DNA of 64,000 nucleotides, from positions 13,276,029-13,340,028 of the forward strand of contig NC_080702.1 of the NCBI RefSeq assembly GCF_030445035.2. Reading direction: 5' to 3'. This document shows, piece after piece, positions 11,781 to 23,800 of the stretch. Within the stretch, counting starts at the first letter, position 1; every line of letters starts with the position of its first letter. This stretch comes from Dasypus novemcinctus. Its lineage: Eukaryota; Chordata; Mammalia; Cingulata; Dasypodidae. A model generated the notes under the pieces. It searched no databases and had not been told where the DNA came from. It worked only from the letters and a program-made list of their open reading frames with translations. Made by a program: the position numbers and the translations under genes.

Positions 11781-12480
11781 CAGGCAATACTATTTTGAGT
11801 GCCTCCAATTAGACAGACACTGCTCTAGGAGCTGAATGATAGAGCAGTGGATAAAGCAGAGAAGGCTTTCACATTTACAGAACTTATTTTCAAGTGGTAG
11901 TTTAGTTTTCCTGGGCTGTTTTGACAAATACCACAAAATAGATTGGTGTAAAACAATGGGAATTTATTGGTTTGTGGTTTTGAGCCTAGTAGAAGCCATA
12001 AACTGAGGTAGCAACATGGTAAGGCTTTCTCCCTAAAGTCTGTAACATTCTGCTGCTGACTGCTGGCAATCCTGGGCTTCTTTGGCTTGTATGTCTACTT
12101 CCTGCCATCACATGGCAATATCCATGCCTTTCTCATACGGCTTCCCTTGACTTCAGGCTTCTGGCTCCTCCATAGGGCTTTCTTGACTATGTCTTAATTT
12201 CCTCTGCTTATAAGGAACTCTGTTAATCCAGAATAAGGCCCAGCCACCTTCATTTGGGCCACACCGTAACTAAAATACCATCTCCAAGAGAACCTATTTA
12301 CAATGGGGTCACACTGACAGGAATTTGGAGCAATACAAAGAACATCTCTAAATTAGGGTTCAGAATTCATTCCACCACAAGTCAGATGAAATAGGCAAAT
12401 GCAGATAAACCAGAAAATATTCATTAGTTGCATGTGCTGTGAAGAAAATCACACTAGGTGAGGTGTTTGAAAATGAGCAA
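11781..12480 (+). repeat. L2 remnant split by an LTR
   Basis: 'gacagacactgctctaggag', 'agcagtggataaagcagaga' and 'cttattttcaagt' match the L2 3' region. It continues after the LTR with 'gcagataaaccag ... gctgtgaagaaaatcac'. Joining the two sides at the caagt repeat gives a continuous L2, which confirms that the LTR is the later arrival. Confidence 0.55.
11896..12377 (-). mobile_element. MaLR/MLT1-like solo LTR, reverse orientation
   Basis: This is the same family as 4755-5212 but reversed. On the plus strand it reads 'gtttagttttcctgggctg', 'caaataccacaaaat', 'aacaatgggaatttattgg' and ends 'ttccacca'. It is flanked by the 5-bp repeat caagt (11891-11895 and 12378-12382), as expected for ERVL/MaLR integration. 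Internal retroviral sequence is absent. Confidence 0.65.
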
Positions 12481-12904
12481 GGAATAATATAGAAGTTATT
12501 CTTGAAGAATTACACTTACACTTAGACACAAATGAAAGAAAAGTATGGAGCCATTTAGAGATCTAGTCAGATATGGGGAAGTTGTATATGACTGTGAGAT
12601 AGGGAAAAACTCACCATTTTCTTTTGGGGGGAAGACCAATGGGACTAGAGAATATTGATCTGGAGGAAAGAGTCAGAGAAGCAGGCGGGGACTAGATCTT
12701 GTAAGACCTGGTAGGCCCAAGTATTTGTAATAATTATTAATTTTAAAGCTATTGAAAGGTATTTTACTAAACCCTATGGATATCAGTGACCAAAAGGGCA
12801 AAATTACATGATCTCTGGGAGGATACCTTCTAGTTGTAACATATAATAAATAATAATAATAAAATTTTCTATGGATAAAAAGTGGCATAAGATAACTAGT
12901 ATAC

Positions 12905-14820
12905 AGTGTGTAGGGGGTGGGGACATCTCAGCGTGCCAAATTCCTGAGTCGTCCACCCTGTCTATACTGTCTGGATGTCTCCAGAGCCCTCAGGAGCCCA
13001 GCTATTTGAGGCAATATTTACTGTGAAAGTCAATAAGATCCAGCTGAGACGTGCATAAGTATAACCTCTAAAATGATTACCCGGCTCATTTTCAAGTCTC
13101 TTAACCATATAAACTCATTTGTCTTTACGCTTTACCCCTTTTGGTCAATGTCTTTTTCAAGCTGAATTGCTGGTTGGTGCTTCATAGCAATCCCTCAGTG
13201 CAAGGGAGCCTCGTCCCTGGGAGTCACGTCCCATGCCAGGGAGAAGTTAGTGCATTTATATGCTGAGTTTGGCTTAGAGAGAGGCCACACTGGAGCCACA
13301 AGGAGGTTCTCAGAATAAATCTCTTAGGCAGCCTATAATACTAAGCTAAAGGTTTCAAAAGTAAAGGTTCATAAGTAGAGTCGTCAACATCAAGGGTGCA
13401 TCAATGTCCATCCTCCATCACTAGTCACTGCCTCTGTACTTGGGGATTCCTGCTGTTCTATTTGGGAATGTTGCAGAACTGGGTTTTGTTATTCTTTTGG
13501 TTTTGTGAAAGTCTACCCACTGTGACAATGCCACATGAACATTTGACCACATGCCTATGCCTTATTGGGATGCACCAGGTGAACGTCTTCCCATGAATCC
13601 CCCATCATTGACACCTCACACCAATGATCCTCACCTGAAACAGTTGCAATCCTTCTGGGATCCAAAATTTCTCTTAAAACGAAGTCAATAAAAGAATCAA
13701 ACACAATTTTTAAGAAAATGAAATGATGATAGTTTTAAAAATACAAATACAATAAAGTTTTTAAAATTGAAATTGAAAATTTTTCCATTATATCTTTCGT
13801 CATTATAAGATCTGTTGTCTTCCATGTTCAGTGACAAGTTCTTCCACTTATTCTCCCAGAGTCTTACTTTTTTCACTGTAATTTCAGAGAAACTTCAGGC
13901 TATAGAAAAGTCATGTAGAGAATACAGGGTATTCCCATATACCCAATATCTTCCCCTTTTCCTGTTTCCCCTATTAATAACATTTTACATGTGGATGGTA
14001 CATTTGTTACAATTGATGCACACATACTGAAGCATTGCGACTAACCATGGTCAATGATTTACATTATGGTTTGCAATTAGGTCTATACACTTATAAATTC
14101 GGGTGAAATTTAATATGGCCTGTATCCATCACTGCAAGATCATGTAGAACAATTCCATCACCCCAAAAATGTCCCATGTTCCATCTATTTTATTCCTCCC
14201 TCTTTCTCCCCTCAGGACCAAGGGCAACCACCAAGCTCTACTCCATGAAGGAAAAGATGTATAGTTACTTAAAACAACACTGAGGGCTTGACATACTGTT
14301 CTGTCCTCTCCTACTAGGCACTGCCTATGCTCTCAAGAGACTCCAGCCCCTCTATTTGAGGACATAGCAGGACTGACTGCCCAGAATGGGAGTACCACAC
14401 CTTACCACTCATTATGTGGGTCAGCACCCACTGACACAACATACCATAAAAAGATGAACATTCACACACTTCCTAGAAGCCTGCCCCTGGTGCACCCTGT
14501 CCTGCATGCTCCCCACATCCAACAAGCTAAACTAGTAACCGTCTCATGCCATATTTGTCAAAATAACATTCCCAATGTTATAGTTACAATCACATATCCA
14601 AAAATCTCAAGTGTTCACCAGCTCCCTCCCCAACCTTCCCCCCAGTTCCATGGACAGTCCAACCCTCCCCTCTCTAACCCCTCACAAACCAGCACCACCC
14701 AACCCAATAGCATCACTGCCCACTGTCATACCCATCCACTGCACGACTACACCCTTCCGCCTTACCATACATGTTGCCCACAATTGCTCACAACCCTCTA
14801 GGCCATTTCTGAGAAACATT
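12905..14820 (-). mobile_element. 5'-truncated L1 3'UTR, antisense, both modules
   Basis: Read on the minus strand, this aligns in order with the 3'UTR of the full L1 at 24637-27453. First comes the part with 'tcaaatagaggggctgg' and 'cttgagag' (compare 25120-25150). The later module follows, with 'cctggcatgggacgtgac' (compare 26290-26300). It is much more diverged than the full element. It shows that the two-module 3'UTR existed in older members of the lineage. Confidence 0.6.
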
Positions 14821-14859
14821 TTAATTTAAGAAATGACTAAGATTAAGTAGTTGTGTATT

Positions 14860-15000
14860 GGCAAAGCAGCCATGTTTAAAGGTCAGGGCACTGACCTTGG
14901 AGTTTCCACTCCCAGGTATGAATCCAGCTTTGAGTCTTATTAAGTCAGATGTGAGCCAAGACATTGTATCTTCAATTAACCTTTCTGAGCATTTACACAT
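14860..15000 (+). repeat. MIR-like SINE remnant
   Basis: 'ggtcagggcactgaccttgg', 'actcccaggtatgaatcc' and 'aattaacctttctgagc' follow the MIR order from tRNA-like head to core. It is weak but ordered. Confidence 0.45.
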
Positions 15001-15094
15001 GTTACATATATTAACTCACTCATAGACATACGTCATGGATGATTCACTATTCTACTCCTTGGGTGAAAAAACTGAGGTACGGGATTGCATGTGC

Positions 15095-15385
15095 AACAAT
15101 GACAAAAAACAGAAATGAACTTCATCAAAAGTCAAAAGCTTTGTGGACCAAAAGACATTATCAAGAAAGTGAAAAGAACCTACAGAAAAGGTTGCAAATC
15201 ATATTTTAAGAAAGGGTTAAAATAGCCAGTATATAAAAAGAACACCAACAACTCAACAACAGAAAGAAAAACATGCCAATTATAAACTGGCAAAGGACTT
15301 GACTAGATAATTCTCTAGAGGATATACCAATTACAAATAAGCACATGAAAAGATATTCAAAGTCATTACTCATTAGAGAAATTCC
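15095..15385 (+). mobile_element. L1 ORF2 C-terminal fragment
   Basis: 'aaaagctttgtggaccaaaa', 'gacattatcaagaaagtgaa', 'aactggcaaaggacttga' and 'gcacatgaaaagatattc' are the L1 ORF2 region just upstream of the cysteine motif. It is broken and truncated at both ends. Confidence 0.65.
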
Positions 15386-16361
15386 TATAGAACATATGGT
15401 ATATGCATGGTCAGCATATGTGGATCCACAGAGGGTGAAATGATCTGGAAGATATCAAGAAGATACTGGCAATTTTGGAAATTTAGGTGAGATAACAGAA
15501 CAAACAGGAGGAACCATGGGACCCTGTCACTGAATTTTAGTACCATTTGTACGCTGATTATTACAAGTTACTTTAGGTTGCCATTAACTACAAAGCCAAT
15601 CACTCTGATTCACAATTCTTTGCTCCTACTGTCCTTGCTGTTCTTCTGACAGTAAGAAGATGGCCCAGCAGCAGCTCATCCTATACTTGTTAATCCAAAA
15701 CTCCAGTCTACCCTCTTATCCAAGGCCAGAATACTCTCTGAGTAATTCATGGTTAAACACCAACGTGCACAGAGATACTCTCTGTCCACCTAGCTCTGAA
15801 ATAATAAATGATGGTGCAGCTTCCTAATGACCAGGGAGATGAGGTGGCCCCATTGAAGGCTGAGGTGGGGTCGCTATTCTGTGCCTAAGATATAAATGTT
15901 ACCTTTTTTGTTTTTTCTTTCCGTTGCCTTCAAGTAAGTATATCTAATTATGTGCATTATATTTGACATATACAATTTCCTAGGAGAGGAGAGTGTCAAG
16001 TGGGGTCACCTACAAACTGACCCCTTTTTTAAACGGGCATCCCAAAAAAGCAGCAGCAGATTATAAACTACACAGTAGGGGTCTTTACCTCAGCAACATT
16101 TTTCCTCCACTGATTGTAAAAATTTTGTAATCGCAAAGCAAAATGGACTTGAGAGATCTATGTCAAAATAAATGCCCTTCCACAAACGTCCTTACACTTG
16201 CTTATGGGGCCTTTGACTTCACCACCCTTTCCCATCTGTTCTTCTAAAGCACCAAGAGATCAAAGTACCTGAGCAAAGACCACACAGCATGATCCAATTC
16301 TCGAGAGTTTTCATTTAGGCTATTGGGCATGACTCTAAGGAAGCAAAACAGTACATATTCC
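15386..16361. other. Unassigned DNA
   Basis: No gene or repeat was recognised in this interval. Confidence 0.35.
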
Positions 16362-16377
16362 GATTCACTCACTTTTG

Positions 16378-16716
16378 GTTGTTGCATCATCATCTTGCTG
16401 CATAACTAGCTTGCGTGAGAACTGGCTCACTGCATGGGCACTTGGCTTGCTGCATGGGCACTCGGCTTGCCACACGGGCATTTGCTTGTTCTGCAGGCAC
16501 TGGCTCGCCATGTGGGCACTCGCCATGCAGGCACTCGGCTTACCACACAGGCACTCGTATGGGCACATGGCTTACCGCGCAAGCTCTCAGCTCGTGACAC
16601 GGGCACTGGCTCACCATGCAGGCACATTTTCTCTTCTTTTTTACTGAGAGGTCACAGGGATAAAATCCAGATCCTCCCATATGGTAGGCAGAGGTCCTGA
16701 GCCACATGTTTCCCAG
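16378..16716 (-). mobile_element. tRNA-derived SINE with internal minisatellite
   Basis: The head lies at the right: on the minus strand 'gtggctcaggacctctgcct' and 'accatatgggaggatctgg' form the tRNA-like part. The left end holds the family body ('catcatcatcttgctgcata' on the plus strand). Between them sits an array of about ten units of roughly 20 bp. The flanking duplication is gattcactcacttttg (16362-16377 and 16717-16732, one mismatch), so the array moved as part of the SINE or expanded inside it. A second SINE with the same architecture lies at 49590-50605. Confidence 0.7.
16428..16625 (-). repeat. ~20-bp tandem array inside a SINE
   Basis: Degenerate units of the form 'atgcaggcactcggcttacc' repeat about ten times, with some shortened units of 14-18 bp. 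All six frames across it give repetitive peptides, a by-product of the unit length and not evidence of coding. Confidence 0.8.
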
Positions 16717-16732
16717 GATTCACTCGCTTTTG

Positions 16733-17660
16733 AGGGAAAATCTGCATAAGAAAATCAGAGCATCCTGGAGAGTTATTCTGGTTCCATCTCCTGGAAGACA
16801 TGAGGATTGGAGTATGGTTAAAGAAAGTGATTTACCAGAGAAAGAACTACAGTTCTTGTAAGCATCAGTGTTCCCCTAAGGTGGCATGGATTTTGTGTGC
16901 AGGGTCTGGGGAGTGTCTGTGTAAGTCTGTGTGGTGTGCTGGTGAGTGTGCAGGGCAGGGGAGGGGTGTGACTGTGTGTCCTGGAGAGGGGCAGTGGGAT
17001 GTATTTCCTTGAGCACACTTCTAGCCTCCACTCTTCACCCAAATCCAAAATTCCAGGGTTAAGAATAAAACTGAATTGACTCCCATTTGAGAGAGATTGC
17101 TGTCCAGCTGCCCCTCAGTACTTTCCAAGGCCTGGCAAGGTTTCTGGAGGACTTGTATGAAGGGGCTACTGACTGCCTTGTTTCACACACTGGCTCTCAC
17201 AACACTGCTGACCTGGTTTCCTGGAATGAACCAGGTCCACTACAGCATCTCTGGACCACAGGGCTGAGGGCTCCCTGCTCTCTCAGAACCCACAGCTCCA
17301 GTGAGACAGTTCGCCCTGTCTCTCAAACTCTACTCATGCCCCTCCCTGTGAGCTTTCCTCAGGCCACTGGGTGTTTTCCTGCCCTGGGTAAATGGGACAA
17401 GCATAAATGTTTCCTTCCCTCTCTCCCCCAGCTGTCAACACTTTTCCAGAGCAAGTGTGATTCCAGAAATTATTCTGTACTAGGTTCAAGAGAAGAGATC
17501 TGGGAAGTAAAAAGAGCTGAAGAGAAAGAAGAGGAAATGTGGAGCAGGTCAAAAAAGGGGAAGGGAAACAAGTGCATATGGAATCCACTGCTTTTCTAGC
17601 TTTCTTTTTGGCATTTCTGGAAATGCAGCAAAACTGAGGGAACACCAGGTAGCTGCAATT
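16733..17660. other. Unassigned DNA upstream of the full L1
   Basis: A 170-residue open frame runs at 17087-17599, but it shows no family motif, no codon bias I can judge and no splice context. I see no other feature. Confidence 0.35.
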
Positions 17661-17672
17661 AATATTTTACGT

Positions 17673-19775
17673 AGAGAGAGGCAAGATGGTGGCTGCGTGA
17701 GCTTGCCTGGTAATGTCTCTGCAGGGGGTGGCTGGGCAGCGTTGAAGGCTCTTTGGGACCGCGCTGTTTCGGGGATTTTTGCTGGTTGGAAGGTGTCTGG
17801 ACGTCAATTCGGTGGGAAGGTAACAGAGAGGATACGTCTATAATATATAAACGGAGGTCCCAGCTGGGCTCGGGAAGTTCCCTCCTTGGGTGGGCGGAGC
17901 CGCGGTAGCGGGCGCTCCTGAAGCTCCGGAGCCGCAGCGGCCAGGGTTTTTGTTTTTTTTTTTCCTTTTTCTGGAGGCTTTACGGTGCTGAGAAATTCGC
18001 GGATACTGGGCAGGCTGGTGAGGGATTGTTGGGACAAGACTCCTTTGCAGATCGATTTGGGGAGACAGACGGTGCTTTGTTGTGAAGCGGGGGACGTTTT
18101 GGTCGCCGGACGGGGGGGGTAGCACTTCCGCCTGGAGCCCCATCCCCACAGGTCCGACTGCCGATCTGCAACGGAATTGGATTTTGTGCAATAAGGGGAC
18201 ACAATTGGGAGACTGTTGTAGGGTGCAGTGAGGGAGGAGGACACGTCTGGAAGCTGATTGGGGAAAATTTTGCGAAGTTTGGGATTTCGGATCTTAGAGT
18301 CTGTTTTCAGAGTTTCCAGCTGAAGCCCACCCCACCCGGCGGGGCTTGGGATCTGGGTCATTGAACTGGCCGTGGTGTAGAGGCGCCCTCAAGTGGCCGT
18401 TGCGTGGGAGCACAGGGAGGGAGCCGTCCAAAGGCTGAAACCCTGAGGAGTAGGTGAATTTCAGGGATCAGACATTCAATATAGAATTCGCGGATCTGGC
18501 TTCCCCCACGGGGCTGGCACCCAGCTACGGGGATCCCTGAGGGCTGTGTTGCACTGCGGGGCTCCTAAGCTTTCTGTGGACCAGATTTGAGGTTGCCAGG
18601 TCTGGGTCCCCTGGACTCTGGCGGTCCACAACCCAGACTCACACCTCTTGAGTCTTCAGTGTCTCAGACTTTCCACCCCTGAATCCATCACGCCCTGGGG
18701 TCTACCTGGGGTCCATGAGTGCCCTGGACCTTAACGTTTGCGTTTTATCTTTATTGGTTCATATTGTTTTGTTTTTATTATCACTTTATCTTATTTTTTA
18801 CTCTTTTTGACGCCCTGACTGCTAATATTGCATTATCCCCTAGTCTTTTCTCCTAGCGTGTCCCCCAAAGTCCTTTTTTTTTTTATACAGTTATTTAGGG
18901 GTTTTTTTGGTTGTTGTTTTAGATAGTGTTGCAATTGTGACACGTGTATACCTGCATCTCTCTTCCCCCTATCTGTTCCCCACTGTTTGCCTATCCCCTT
19001 TTTCTTTCTTCCTTTCTTCTTGTCTTTCTTTTTTTCTTTATTATAATTAGTTTCTTTTTTTTTCTCGGTTTTCTCTTTCCCTCTTGTCCCTCATTTTCCA
19101 TTTATTTTATTTTAATTCAAGTACACAATAGGTGCTACAGGGAACATCTCACATTTGCTGGGTTTTCCCATCCTCCACTGCCTCATTTCTGTGTGAACTG
19201 ATTTAGGCTACCTACACTATCCCCCTTCCCCTGCATCTTGATATCCACTATCATCTACTGTCTCTCCTATATTCCACCCCCCACCTCCCGTTCTTTGATC
19301 CACAAAGTGTCTAACTCTTAAATTCTAATACCTTTGTTCTGTTTTCTGTCTGTTATCCACTCTTGAAACTATTACCTTTCTTTTCTTTCTCCCTCTCTCA
19401 TGAAAACAATAGCTTTGTAGTTCATACCATATTCCGCCCATATTCAGTCATCTACTTCATAAAAGGTACTCTACCTACACCTATAACTCTATACAATCTA
19501 CATGAATCTAACCTCCATCCTCCCAGATCTCATATTCTTGCTTTGTTAACATACATTACCAATACTACTTTACACTTTTCCCTTGCTTACACAATTGCCT
19601 TTCCCCAACACTAATACTTTCCTCTAAAGTGAACTTAACCAACAACAAGTAACTAGAATAAGAAGAAAAAAGTGACAAAGAGAAGATATAACACCTATGC
19701 AAAAATAACAACTAATTAACCTCCAAAAGCAGACAAAGAAGCTAAGGAACTGATTAAATTCGTCAAAATAAAGAG
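17673..19775 (+). promoter_or_regulatory. L1 5'UTR / internal promoter
   Basis: It opens 'agagagaggcaagatggtgg', a start similar to the gcaagatgg context common at L1 5' ends. The first kilobase is GC-rich with many CpGs. From about 18740 to 19620 it turns into a pyrimidine-rich tract. A diverged copy of the pyrimidine-rich half lies at 36000-36795. Promoter activity is inferred from position only. An antisense 185-codon open frame (17804-18361) shows no recognised domain. Confidence 0.7.
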
Positions 19776-20744
19776 ATGACCAGAAAGCAACAAAAATCTA
19801 CAAACCAAACCAATAATCAGGAAAACATGGCTGAATCCAATCGACAAACCAATAATCACGAACGGGAGCAAAACTTGGCACAAGCAATGAAAGAACTCAG
19901 AACATTTATCACTGACAAATTTGATGCAGTAATGAAAGAGGTTAACAACATGAAGACATCACTTGGAGGGGAAATTGCAGACATACGCAAAAACATAACA
20001 GATATGATGGGAATGAACACCACAGTTCAAGAAATCAAAAATACACTTGCAGCAAATATCAGCAGACTAGAAGAGACAGAGCAGAGAATTAGTGATGTGG
20101 AAGACAGTACATCAGAAATCAAACAGATAGTAGAAGGGGTCAATAAGAAGATAGAAAAAATCCAATTAGGATTTAGGGACCTGAATGACAATGCAAAACG
20201 CTCAAACATACGTATTATAGGCATTCCAGAAGGTGAAGAGAAGGGAAAGGGGTCAGAAGGAGTGTTGCAGGAAATAATGGCTGAAAACTTCCCAAATCTA
20301 CTGAAAAAGACAGAGGTACATATCCAAGAAGCACAGCGCACTCCACAAGTCATAAACCCCAACAGGCCCACCCCAAGACATATACTTATCAAATTATCCA
20401 AGGCTCAAGACAAAGAGAAAATCCTAAAAGCAGCAAGAGAAAAGAAAACCATCACATACAAGGGAAGCTCAATTAGATTAAGTGCTGATTTCTCTTCTGA
20501 AACCATGGAGGCAAGAAGACAGTGGTATGATATAGTCAAGGTACTAAAGGAAAAAAACTTCCAACCAAGAATACTCTATCCAGCTAAACTAGCATTCAAA
20601 CATGATGGAGAGTTCAAAATATTCACAGACAAACAGAAACTGAAAGAGTATACCAACAAGAAACCTCCCCTTCAAGAAATTCTAAAGGGAGTTCTGCAGG
20701 AAGAAAGGAAAAAACAGGAAAGGCAAAGTTGGAGGAGAGTATAA
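19776..20744 (+). CDS. L1 ORF1 protein (RNA-binding chaperone)
   Basis: A 322-residue open frame without interruptions, close to the 338 residues of human ORF1p. ORF1p trimerises, binds L1 RNA and acts as a nucleic-acid chaperone in the cytoplasmic ribonucleoprotein. Residues about 30-135 are heptad-rich (EIKNTLAANISRLEETEQRI, SEIKQIVEGV) and form the coiled coil. The RNA-recognition domain begins near residue 143 with RSNIRIIGIPEGE. The C-terminal domain holds RILYPAKLAF at about 265-274. The start is the first Met of the frame after the pyrimidine-rich 5'UTR. The spacer to ORF2 is about 76 bp of A-rich sequence, a usual L1 arrangement. It is intact in sequence; expression is unknown. Confidence 0.9.
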   Translation: MTRKQQKSTNQTNNQENMAESNRQTNNHEREQNLAQAMKELRTFITDKFDAVMKEVNNMKTSLGGEIADIRKNITDMMGMNTTVQEIKNTLAANISRLEETEQRISDVEDSTSEIKQIVEGVNKKIEKIQLGFRDLNDNAKRSNIRIIGIPEGEEKGKGSEGVLQEIMAENFPNLLKKTEVHIQEAQRTPQVINPNRPTPRHILIKLSKAQDKEKILKAAREKKTITYKGSSIRLSADFSSETMEARRQWYDIVKVLKEKNFQPRILYPAKLAFKHDGEFKIFTDKQKLKEYTNKKPPLQEILKGVLQEERKKQERQSWRRV

Positions 20745-20820
20745 GGCCAACAACAACAACAAAAAAAGACAAAAAAAAAATAAACAAACAAAATATGACA
20801 AACACAAATCCAATCAAAAT

Positions 20821-23800
20821 ATGGCTAACACAAATAATTCCTTGATAGTAATAACACTGAATGTCAACGGATTAAACTCACCTATCAAAAGATTCAGACT
20901 GGGACACTGGATAAGGAAATATGACCCATCCATATGCTGTCTACAAGAGACACATCTTAGACCCAGAGACGCATGGAGATTGAAAGTGAATGGCTGGAAA
21001 ACAATCATACAAGCTAACAATAACCAAAAAAAGGCATGAGTAGCTATATTAATATCAGACAAAATAGACTTTAAATGTGAAACAATTGTGACAGACAAAG
21101 AAGGATACTACATTTTAGTGAAAGGGAAAATCTGTCAAGAAGATCAAACAATCATAAATATCTATGCCCCTAACAAGGGTGCCTCTAAATACGTCAGGCA
21201 AACGCTGGAAAAACTAAGTGAAAGAATAGATACATCTACAATTATAGTGGGGGATTTTAATACACCACTATCAACTCTGGACAGAACATCTCAAAAGAGA
21301 ATCACCAAAGAAACAAAACATCTGAATAGTATATTAGAGGAGCTCGATCTAATAGACATATATAGATCGCTACACCCAAACACAGCAGGATATACATTTT
21401 TCTCAAGCGCACATGGATCATTCTCCAAGATAGATCATATGCTAGGCCACAAAGAAAGGCTGAACGAATTCAGAAAGACTGAAATCATACAAAACATTAT
21501 CTCTGACCACAGTGGAGTCAAGCTGGAGATTTGCAAGGGACAGAAGCCCAGATTTCACACCACGATTTGGAAATTAAACAGCACACTTTTAGAAAAACAG
21601 TGGGTCAAAGAGGAAATCTCAAAAGAAATCAATGACTACCTTGAAGCAAATGATAATGATAACACAACATACCAAAATTTATGGGATGCAGCAAAAGCAG
21701 TACTGAGAGGGAAGTTTATAGCCATAAATTCATATATCAAAAAAGAAGAAAGAGCAAAAATTGAAGAACTAACTGCACATTTGAAGGAATTAGAAAAACA
21801 ACAACAAAGTAACCCAACAGGAAGAAGAAGGAAGGAAATAACAAAGGTAAGAGCAGAACTAAATGAAATAGAAAATAAGAAAGCACTTGAACAGATAAAC
21901 AAGACCAAGAGCTGGTTTTTTGACAAGATTAACAAAATTGACAAACCTTTAGCAACACTAACAAAGAAAAAAAGAGAGAAGATGCAAATACACAAAATAA
22001 GAAATGAGAAAGGCGATATCACCACTGACCCCACAGAAATAAAGACTATCATAAGAGGATATTTTGAAAAACTATATTCCAACAAAAATGACAATCTAGA
22101 GGAAATGGACAAATTCCTAGAAACACATAAGCAGCCCATATTGACAAAAGAAGAAATTGATGATCTTAACAAACCAATCACAAGCAGAGAGATAGAATCA
22201 GTTATCAAAAATCTCCCAACTAAGAAGAGCCCAGGGCCAGATGGCTTCACAGGTGAATTCTACAAAACATTCCGGAAAAAACTGACACCAATCCTGCTGA
22301 AACTATTCCAAAACATCGAAACAGAAAGAACATTACCCAACTCCTTCTATGATGCCAACATTACCCTAGTACCAAAGCCAAACAAAGACATCACAAGAAA
22401 GGAAAATTACAGACCAATTTCTCTAATGAACCTAGACGCAAAAATACTTAACAAAATACTTGCTAATCGTATTCAACAACACATTAAACGTATTATACAC
22501 CACGACCAAGTGGGATTCATCCCAGGTATGCAAGGATGGTTCAACATAAGAAAATCAATCAACGTAATACACCATATAAACAGATTGAAGGAAAAAAATC
22601 ACATGATTATATCTATCGATGCAGAAAAAGCATTTGACAAAATACAGCACCCTTTCTTGATAAAAACACTCCAAAAGATTGGAATACAAGGAAATTTTTT
22701 GAACATGATAAAGAGTATATATGAAAAACCTAAAGCCAATATTGTTTACAATGGAGAAATCCTAGACTCCTTCCCTCTAAACTCAGGAACAAGACAAGGA
22801 TGCCCACTGTCTCCGCTCCTATTTAACATTGTCTTAGAAGTACTTGCACGAGCACTGAGGCAAGAACCAGAAATAAAAGGCATTCAGATTGGAAAGGAAG
22901 AAGTCAAAATTTCATTATTTGCAGATGACATGATCCTATACATAGAAAACCCTGAGAGATCTACAACGAAGATTCTAGAACTCATAAATGAGTTTAGTAA
23001 AGTTGCAGGGTATAAGATCAATGCGCAAAAATCAGTAGCATTTCTGTACACCAATAATGAGCAAGATCAGGAGGAAATCAAGAAACAAATACCATTCACA
23101 ATAGTAAATAAAAAAATCAAATACTTAGGAATAAATTTAACTAAAGAGGTAAAGAACCTATACAACGAGAACTATACAAGATTGTTCAAGGAAATCAAAG
23201 ACCTAAATAAATGGAAGACTATTCCTTGTTCATGGATAGGAAGACTGAACATTATTAAGATGTCTATCCTACCAAAACTGATATACACATTCAATGCAAT
23301 CCCAATAAAAATCAATGCAGCCTTCTTTAAGGAACTAGAAAAACTAACTATGAAATTTATTTGGAAAGGAAAGAGACCCTGAATAGCCAAAGACATACTG
23401 AAAAAGAAAAACGAAATTGGAGGAATCACACTACCTGACTTCAAAACATACTATAAAGCTACGGTGGTGAAAACAGCATGGTATTGGCATAAGGAGAGAC
23501 ACATAGACCAATGGAATCGAATTGAAAGCTCTGATATAGAACCTCACATATACAGCCACATAATATTCGATAAAGCCACCAAACCCTCTCAATTGGGAGA
23601 GAGTGGCCTATTCAACAAATGGTGTCTGGAGAACTGGATAGCCATATGTAGAAGAATGAAAGAGGATTACCATCTCACACCTTATACAAAGATCAACTCA
23701 AGATGGATCAAAGACCTAAATATAAGCCAAGACCATAAAAACCTTAGAAAGCAGTGTAGGGAAACATCTACAGGACCTTGTAATAGGAAATGGATTTATG

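Noticed and set aside
14454-14829. Pro/Thr/His-rich open frames
   Set aside because: They fall in an antisense old L1 3'UTR where the C-rich strand lacks stops.
16428-16625. CRISPR-like regularly spaced repeat
   Set aside because: Units are directly adjacent without unique spacers, are degenerate, and lie inside a SINE in vertebrate DNA.
16375-16700. Overlapping open frames encoding Cys/His-rich repeated peptides
   Set aside because: Open frames appear in several frames on both strands because the ~20-bp array lacks stops. This is composition, not coding.
17087-17599. 170-residue open frame as a host gene
   Set aside because: No recognisable domain, no splice or promoter context, and an antisense frame of similar length overlaps it.
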